Below, one piece after another: positions 18,961 to 24,709 of a DNA stretch of 24,709 nucleotides. This stretch comes from Gnetum montanum (taxonomy: Eukaryota > Streptophyta > Gnetopsida > Gnetales > Gnetaceae). How positions within the stretch are numbered: position 1 is the stretch's first letter; each line of letters begins with the position of its first letter. The stretch covers positions 36,648 through 61,356 of the forward strand of contig MNCI01029135.1 of the NCBI GenBank assembly GCA_015680685.1, given 5' to 3'. The notes beneath the pieces were generated by a model that had not been told where the DNA came from, made no database searches, and was given only the letters and a program-made list of their open reading frames with translations. The position numbers and the translations under genes were made by a program.

Positions 18961-19430
18961 AATTATTGAAGGACACCTACAAGTGGAATGGAATTGCAAC
19001 TTCTGTATAATGTTTTACAAATAAAACATTATTTTGGGCAACTACCCAAAAATTATATATATAACTATATAATATTTAGTATACATAGTAGTAAGTAATA
19101 AACTTTTATATATAAAATTTAATGTATATATATGTTTAGTAGTAACATATATAATAAATAGTGTATATATATACTTATATAATATTTAACCATAACATAT
19201 ATATCCTATACGTATGCTTAGATAAGTCTATATAGTATTATAAAAACATTTATACATTAGAGTATTAGTTTAAAAATATTTAATTCAAAGTGTTAATTCA
19301 AATATTAAATTTGTATTATCTCAAGTAATCATTACTTGTGATGTGTGTAAGTGGGATTGATGGTTTAGATAACTACTTAGTGGTGAATTAATTTCAACAA
19401 CCAAATAATGGAATTGATGGGAATTTCAAA
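18961..19430. other. AT-rich non-coding stretch, possibly 3' UTR/LTR of element 2
   Basis: TATATA-type low-complexity sequence dominates 19050-19210. No LTR terminus, polypurine tract or gene is identified. By position it should contain the 3' end of element 2. Confidence 0.4.
19007..19032. repeat. Perfect hairpin after pol of element 2
   Basis: Arms ataatgtttta and taaaacattat are perfectly complementary over 11 bases with loop caaa. It lies about 55 bases after the integrase stop and just before an AT-rich tract. It contains AATAAA on the plus strand. Confidence 0.7.
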
Positions 19431-19442
19431 TTTACTTTACAC

Positions 19443-19452
19443 TATATAAAAA
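19443..19452 (+). promoter_or_regulatory. TATA box upstream of the 170-codon ORF
   Basis: TATATAAAAA lies 87 bases before the ATG at 19539, in the right place for a Pol II start near 19475-19480 and a short leader. It could also be the U3 TATA box of an LTR. Confidence 0.5.
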
Positions 19453-19538
19453 GATGTGAATTTCTTAGAAATACATCATTTCTCAATTTAACACTTAAGT
19501 AAAAAAGAAATTGAAGTAGTTAAGTGTGAGGTAGAAAG

Positions 19539-20051
19539 ATGGTTTTTGGAGAGATGGTAGCAAGAAGACCTTTTATCCCATATGTTACAGGATGTTTCCT
19601 AGAGCATGTCTTGAGAGCCTATTGTAAGGCAACTACTTATGGAGTATCTAAAGAAATCCCTTTTCTACTTTGGCTTTCAAATGAGTTTGGATCTCTCATT
19701 GGTGGACTCTTTATAAATTCCAACATTTGGGGTGGCTTTTATGAATGCACCATCAAAGTTGAATATCAAAGAGAGCTCAATAAAGATGATTTTTGGGGAG
19801 AGGCTTTCGTGTCTCAAGACACAAAAGCAACTAGTTGGGAAGAACCTCAAAAATCAACAACTAAAGAGTTGGATGAGACAAAAACAAAGATAGTTGTTGA
19901 AGAAAAAGGTGAATACCAAGTTAAGGCTTCAACTAGGAAAGAAGAGGAAAGAAGAGCATTCATCACTACTAATATTACATATGAGAGAATTCATAATATG
20001 AAAATCCCTAAAAGAGTTACTTTAACTATTCTCTTCCCACCAACAGAATAG
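19539..20051 (+). CDS. Hypothetical protein, intact 170-codon ORF
   Basis: ATG sits in a good context (AAGATGG). A TATA box lies 87 bases upstream and an AATAAA signal 123 bases after the stop, so the unit looks like a small complete gene. Residues 1-100 look globular, with aromatic residues (PFIPYVTGCFLEHVLRAYC, FGSLIGGLFI, NIWGGFYECTIKVEYQREL). The C-terminal half is charged and probably disordered (many Lys, Glu, Thr). I see no signal peptide and no motif I can name. It is uninterrupted, although everything around it is riddled with stops. It follows element 2 on the same strand, so it might be an extra ORF of that element or one lying in its 3' LTR; a host-derived small gene is another option. 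Function unknown. Confidence 0.5.
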   Translation: MVFGEMVARRPFIPYVTGCFLEHVLRAYCKATTYGVSKEIPFLLWLSNEFGSLIGGLFINSNIWGGFYECTIKVEYQRELNKDDFWGEAFVSQDTKATSWEEPQKSTTKELDETKTKIVVEEKGEYQVKASTRKEEERRAFITTNITYERIHNMKIPKRVTLTILFPPTE

Positions 20052-20173
20052 TTCATATAAAAATTTGCTTTTACAATTTTCTAGGTTACATCAGGAGTGA
20101 GGTTTTTATTCCACTAACCCTTAAGTTTATTGGAAGTTTTTCTTTAAAAAATTGTATTTTTGTAGAAATGTTC

Positions 20174-20179
20174 AATAAA
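20174..20179 (+). terminator. Candidate polyadenylation signal for the 170-codon ORF
   Basis: AATAAA in TTCAATAAAGTCTTGTTTTGGTGG, with a downstream T/G-rich stretch as is usual near plant polyA sites. Confidence 0.4.
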
Positions 20180-22488
20180 GTCTTGTTTTGGTGGTGATTT
20201 AGTTGGTAAATGATCTTAAACATCATAAGTCTCAAAAGAATTTAAAGAAGGGAAAAGAAATGTTGTCATATTTTCACCATTATTATGGATTAGTGATGAT
20301 TCTTAGTAGGCTTTAAAAAGTGAATAAAGTTATGATACTTTGGTTTTATAAAAAAAATCATATTTGAAGCTAGCCCAATATAAAATACAAGGTAAAGGTT
20401 ATAAAGGTGATATTTCAAAGCAACATTAGAGGAGAATATTAGGTTCATGTGAGGGATATGTCCAATGAAGGTATATTATATTTTAATTAGAAATTTAATA
20501 AACCTTAAAAATAAAATTTCAAAAATGGTGCTCATCAAAATAGTAAATTTTGTATGAAGTTTTTATGCAAAGTTGCTACAATAGACATCTAAGAAATCAG
20601 CAACCATGACATGGCACCTAGTTATGGGCACTAAATGGTTTCCAATGGCACTAGCTTTTATGATCAAATCCTTACTCCATTAAAAGATAATGTTGCAAAT
20701 GCATCCAAATCCATGACTAGAAACACAATAGTTATCCATGTGCATCACGAGCAGGCCATGGGATTATCCTATGTAGCACCAGGCTCATCTGAGCATTAAT
20801 GCTCTTATATCCATTACTTCCACAACCATTAAAATCATGTGTTTGTAGACAAATATATAGTTGTAGAAGTCTCCTTCATCCATAGCATACCTTAACTAAT
20901 CCCAACTATAATGGTGGATGCATCTAGATCGACAATGTCATGAAACAAGCACTGTAGCAAGCATGAGGCAGGCACACAAGCATCTCTTGCAGTTCTTGAA
21001 TTGTCAAGGTATAATGGGGCAATTTGCAAAACCATCATCTCTACATATTGGGTAGATGAATTACCTATAATTCATGGAGGAAGCAGAGACAATAACGGTA
21101 ATGACACTAACCTTAAGTAGTGTCAATGTAGATGACAACAACAATCAAAAGCATAGCCAGAAGACTCTGTTACATAAAGATCTGGGAGTGGTTGTTGGGG
21201 AAGAAGGGTTGTAAGACACAGAGGTTACCACATGGTGGTCATGTAAACCCTGACTTTGCTTAGATCATGTTTCATAATTCCATTTGTGAGTGTAGCAAGC
21301 ACAGGGTAGTATACGTGGTTGTGGATATCAACAAACTCATGGTATGCGATGTGTGGTTGTGGGGCTGATGTCATGCTTCTAAATCTTCCCCATCATGTTA
21401 TGGTTCTAAGTGGTTCTATTATTTTTATTTAATCTACCTTTTGCCACTTAAAATATCATATAAAAATTTAATTAAAAACCTCTGTTATGGGAAGAAGCCA
21501 ATTTTGGCACAAAGTCATTGATAATAGGATATATAATAACTTCACACCATATAATATATCTTCTAAAAATTATAAAGAAGGACATTTACAAACATATGGC
21601 AAACATACCTTTATTTTCTACAGCATTAAAACTCTACATACGAAGTTATAACCTTCTATGTAAGTTATAACTTAATTTCCTTGATATTTGTGAAGTTGTG
21701 ATTACTAAGGGGACACTTGCCAATTATAGCCTATATTTTTCCAATTTTAACAACTTCCTATGGAAGTTATAATTTCTAAGATGGTTATGAATTAATATCC
21801 CTATATATTTGTAACATCCTTAACCTCTCATGATTATTGTAACTACCCTAAGGTCACTATAGAAGGACCTCAAGGATAGAATTAAAAGGGAAGGTGGAAA
21901 TTTTTTGGGAAATTTGAAGATTGAACATTGTAAAAGCATGGCTTGATAAAGACATTAATTCAGCTTCTTTGTTTTAATCTTGTGAGTTCATTTTTTCCCA
22001 TTTTTTTTAGTTACTTCACTAATGGTTTAGATAGTATTGTGCTTGATATTTAATTTTGGGATTTTTTCTAGGTTGCTTTTATAGCTTTGCTTTTGTGCAA
22101 TATTAGACTTCTATTAAGGTTTTCCATAAAAGAGCTTATGTTTTGAAAAGCCTTTAGAGTAATTTAATAGTCATGTCTTAATGAAATTTCCTATTTTGAG
22201 CATAGAAAATATAGAAGAATCTTTCATATTTTGAGACGATTGAAATAGCTTCATTATTTTAAAGTGTATTGCCTTGGTATTTTAATCCTAAAATTTTTAA
22301 ATTTTTTGAGGGCTTTGTTGAATGCAATTCTTGACAACTATTAACTAGCCAAAATAGAAGCTTGTACTTTNGTTCCCATCTAGACTAGTTTTGCATATGT
22401 CACGTATGGTTTAGTNTGCAAAATTGCTTGTTAAGCTTAAAGGGTTTGGACAATTCAAAGTTGGAGTGAATTGAAATAGCTTTATTGT
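20180..22488. other. AT-rich non-coding region with no recognised gene
   Basis: I looked on both strands and see no frame with family motifs. Notable but weak items: several AAGTTATAA words, including the palindrome AAGTTATAACTT near 21662-21673; and a repeated attgaaatagctt(c/t)att at about 22230 and 22470, the second copy ending at the LTR of element B. A misplaced 44-base segment between two N characters (22371-22416) is described separately. It is the target DNA of coil element B. Confidence 0.5.
22371..22416. other. Probable assembly patch: 44-base segment between two Ns
   Basis: N at 22371 and N at 22416 enclose 22372-22415, which is identical to 22616-22659 inside the LTR of element B. 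Removing the insert restores a continuous flank (cttgtacttt / tgcaaaattg). This looks like a gap-filling or contig-merging artefact rather than biology. Confidence 0.8.
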
Positions 22489-23333
22489 TGATGAGTGGCG
22501 AGGTACCCCTACACTCAATCATACGAAACGAGCGTCGCACGCGCGATCTGGTTGAACTCCGCAGATGGACTAGTTGTGGTATCTAGATAGTTAGCCTTAG
22601 GTCGCAGTTCGCTATGTTCCCATCTAGACTAGTTTTGCATATGTCACGTATGGTTTAGTCTAGATGAGGCGTATGATGTGTTCTAATTCTAATGCTACTC
22701 CTGATGGCAATGGAAAATAATACTAACTAAGCTAAGCTAGGAGGGAAAGGGTAAGGAAATCTAATCTAGCCTAAGTGCGACGAGCAACCGATTCCTTGAT
22801 CAACCGTACACATCTTGGACTTTGTGCACAACTGCCACTGGGACTACCAAGCATAGGCCTAGGTATGCCACTGGGATTACCAAGCGCAGACCCCAAATAC
22901 GCCACCGTAGATCCCCCTAGCTACACCACTAGGCTACCAAGCAGTCACACTGAAATGCTCGTAATCAAGTCGAACTCATTCCGCTTCTAGGAGTGAAAGG
23001 GTGAGAAACTAATCGCGATAAGTAACCGATTCCTTAACTAGTCGTACACACCCATAGATGCTCGTAGTCAAGTCGTACTTACACCACGCTATGAAAGCAA
23101 TAAATAACATCAAATAAATAACAAATAAATCCCCTAAGTGAATGCTGCAATGATGAAGTAATCTTGATCTTTATTGTCGGTCATGTGCGTGTCCAAGTAC
23201 AGCACACTCGAATAAAGACACCGTACAATCACATTCACCACACTGCGGGCAGACACGGGAAAATTCTAACTCTGGAAGGATCAAACTGCCAGAGCTTCGC
23301 TACACTAAAACTGGGATGTGAAACAAGGAAGAG

Positions 23334-23428
23334 ACGCCTCTTATTTATAGACATGGCGGCTGACTGCGATATCGCGTACGNACGCCTCTTATTTATAGAC
23401 ATGGTGGCTGACTGCGATATCGCGTACG
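23334..23428. other. Probable assembly repeat across N at 23381
   Basis: 23334-23380 and 23382-23428 are 47-base copies with one difference, separated by a single N. This is most simply two unmerged contig ends covering the same LTR bases. Confidence 0.75.
23341..23349 (-). promoter_or_regulatory. LTR TATA box of coil element B
   Basis: TATAAATAA on the minus strand, next to the CGATATCGCGTACG palindromes. A second copy at 23389-23397 lies in the N-associated repeat and is probably the same site assembled twice. Confidence 0.6.
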
Positions 23429-23446
23429 CGATATCGCGGGGGCTGC

Positions 23447-23569
23447 GATATCGCGGCTGACGCAGACCGCGTCTCATCATACCCCCACGACTGAATAAAA
23501 ACTCGNCTGTGATATCGCGGCCGACGCAGACCGCGTCTCATCATACCCCCACGACTGAATAAAAACTCG
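23447..23569. other. Probable assembly repeat across N at 23506
   Basis: 23447-23505 and 23511-23569 are 59-base copies with one difference on either side of an N. Each contains the LTR terminus TCTCATCA and the polypurine tract, so the real element has one of each. Confidence 0.75.
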
Positions 23570-23581
23570 TCCTCGAGTTAC
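23544..23581 (-). other. Polypurine tract block of coil element B
   Basis: On the minus strand CTCGAGGACGAG...GTCGTGGGGGTA runs up to the LTR end. It differs from the block of A (15758-15795) at two positions, both explicable as C-to-T/G-to-A in A. Confidence 0.75.
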
Positions 23582-23714
23582 AAAGAGAACAAGCTTCAGT
23601 GATTACACAGTGGATAGGTATGGGATTATTAACTGGAAAAGGAAATGGACTAATGCCGCAGTGTGGGAAGACACAACACAGAGAAAAATTGCTACAACTA
23701 CAAAAATGTGGAAT

Positions 23715-24709
23715 TCATGTAGTTCCAGGTGGTGGTGGCTCCTCCATGGGTGCTTTCCCTTTGTCACGTGCTCCAAGTTTTGAAGATTGATGACGCTGAA
23801 GAATAGCCTGGAGCTTCTCCTCTTCAGTCCGAGGGTCTTGTGCCGTCCATGCTGATGCTCCAATGTTTGATGGAGTCGGCACTTCCCACGGACAGGGTAG
23901 TTGCGGGAACATCTGATTAGCTTTGACGTACCACGCCGCAAACACCCGTCGTTCCTCTTCAAAGGCTCTGGCTTTGTCTTTGTATTCGTGAAGTTCTGTT
24001 AGCCGTCGAGCCAAGTCGGTTGCCACATCTTTCTGCCCCTGGTAGCTCTCTTTTACCACCGCGAGCTCAGAATTTGCAACATCTAATTTTTCAGCCAACT
24101 TCTTTCGTTCTGCAAACTCTGCCTCATATTTGATATAGGTGGAAGCTACCTGCTACTCGAGCTTTGACCTTGGGCGTCCTGCTGTTAACATGGCTAGGTT
24201 GGCATACCAACGATTTGCCAACTCCATGTACTCAGTTAAGTCTTGGATCTGCAGGTCCCGATTCTTAATTTCCGCCTGGTGGGCATAGGCATAAGTGTCT
24301 AATATGGCCCCCCAATCAGTGTGCTGGGCACTGATGTTGTTGATTTGGGCTTTTGCCATATGAATCTCCTTCTCCAGGATCTGTTTGTACATCCCCACCT
24401 GGTCACGGAAGTGCTCCTTCAGCTTCTAGATTTTTTTAGCCTCATTCTGCCATGCGCTAATCTCGATGGTTAATTTCTGTCGAATAGCGCGCACCTCCTC
24501 CATTGAGAGGGTTCGATTTTCTCTGGCTAAACGGCTTACGTCTTGGTTGACTCGAATGAATTGTTCTCGCAGCCGATGAAAGTGCTCATCGAGAACATTC
24601 TTTTGTTTCTCTACAGAAGTCAACCGAAGGTTATCTGCAACCAACTGCTTGTTTTCTTATTGTAAGGCCTTGAGTGCCTTAAGATGCGCATGAGTTTGCG
24701 CCTTTGCTG
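23715..24709 (-). pseudogene. Coiled-coil protein of element B, C-terminal third, partial
   Basis: A single minus-strand frame runs from the window edge to TGA at 23715-23717. It aligns codon by codon with 14640-15629 of copy A: MEEVRAIRQKLTIEISAWQN, KEIHMAKAQINNISAQHTDW, DLTEYMELANRWYANLAML, KLDVANSELAVVKESYQG, EEERRVFAAWYVKANQMF, ending KAPMEEPPPPGTT. Most of it is heptad-rich coiled coil followed by a Trp/Pro-containing tail. Only three stops are seen (about 24658, 24426 and 24153), against more than 20 in A over the full gene, and all three look like changes to T at the first base of a Glu/Lys codon. Where A has TAG, B usually has CAG, so B shows the ancestral Gln codons. Function unknown. 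Confidence 0.8.

Larger units (their letters stand above)
22489..23543 (-). repeat. 3' LTR of coil element B, with internal duplication and assembly repeats
   Basis: It is bounded by TGATGAGTGG (22489) and GTCTCATCA, which occurs twice, ending at 23479 and at 23543; a polypurine tract adjoins on the coding side. The minus-strand order is the same as in LTR A: palindromic U3 array, TATAAATAA, AATAAAGATC (polyA signal at 23170-23175), then U5 to CACTCATCA. It is longer than LTR A because of an internal duplication of about 240 bases (22741-22815 resembles 22988-23050) and two N-associated repeats. The neighbouring five bases attgt (22484-22488) are the candidate target-site duplication. Confidence 0.83.
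22489..24709 (-). mobile_element. Coil element B: pol-less LTR retrotransposon, younger copy, truncated by window edge
   Basis: Same organisation as element A in the opposite orientation: coiled-coil ORF, short 3' UTR, polypurine tract, LTR. The 5' half, including the transposon-like domain, lies beyond 24709. It retains far more reading frame than A. Confidence 0.8.

Noticed and set aside
18951-19538. Chromodomain after integrase of element 2
   Set aside because: No chromodomain-like residues follow the GDLVLLWN segment; the sequence becomes AT-rich and non-coding.
22775-22990. 71-codon ORF in LTR B
   Set aside because: It lies wholly inside the LTR on the antisense strand and translates the repeated ACTGGGATTACC unit; no family resemblance.
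23164-23480. Open stretches on both strands across an N
   Set aside because: They run through the palindromic U3 array and the duplicated assembly patch, which keep frames open by symmetry.
22489-23543. CRISPR-like or satellite array
   Set aside because: Repeats are irregular, few and explained by LTR U3/U5 structure, one internal duplication and assembly patches.

Overview
This window looks like repeat-dominated nuclear DNA from a plant. It is AT-rich and filled with decayed Ty3/gypsy LTR retrotransposons. I see no ordinary host gene, tRNA, rRNA or CRISPR array. The plant assignment rests on the Ty3/gypsy pol types, a primer-binding site resembling plant tRNA-Asp sites of Athila/Tat-type elements, and a domain resembling the 'putative plant transposon protein' family. 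The species cannot be named from the sequence.

Layout. (1) 1-7050, minus strand: a nearly complete but dead gypsy element (element 1) with 5' LTR (6263-7050), PBS, gag, protease, RT, RNase H and integrase; its 3' end lies beyond the left edge. (2) 7051-9250, minus: the tail of another retroelement ORF and a long 3' untranslated block. (3) 9511-12330, plus: a gag-type ORF that passes directly into a diverged second copy of that block, with no pol between. (4) 12336-16646, plus: an LTR-like promoter, then a roughly 920-codon pseudogene (plant-transposon-like N-terminal domain plus long coiled coil), a polypurine tract and a 3' LTR (coil element A). (5) 16647-18950, plus: a second, unrelated gypsy pol (element 2), 5'-truncated exactly where the LTR of A ends. 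(6) 18951-22488: AT-rich DNA with one intact 170-codon ORF that has a TATA box and a polyA signal. (7) 22489-24709, minus: a second, better preserved copy of the coil element (B), running off the right edge.

How the parts relate. Coil elements A and B carry no pol, yet their LTRs share termini (TGATGAG...CTCATCA), a U3 array of CGATATCG/CGTACG palindromes beside a TATAAATA box, and a polyA signal with element 1, which does carry gag-pol. A and B also share a polypurine tract with each other. The simplest reading is an autonomous/non-autonomous partnership in which a coiled-coil protein element is moved by gypsy-type machinery. The two copies of the 3' untranslated block share an RNA stem whose arms differ by compensatory changes.

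Decay is mainly C-to-T/G-to-A: CAG/CAA/CGA codons have become stops in copy A, the PBS has four C-to-T changes, and both integrases carry Lys where the catalytic Glu should be. Four single N characters mark likely assembly patches that duplicate nearby sequence in and beside the LTR of B.
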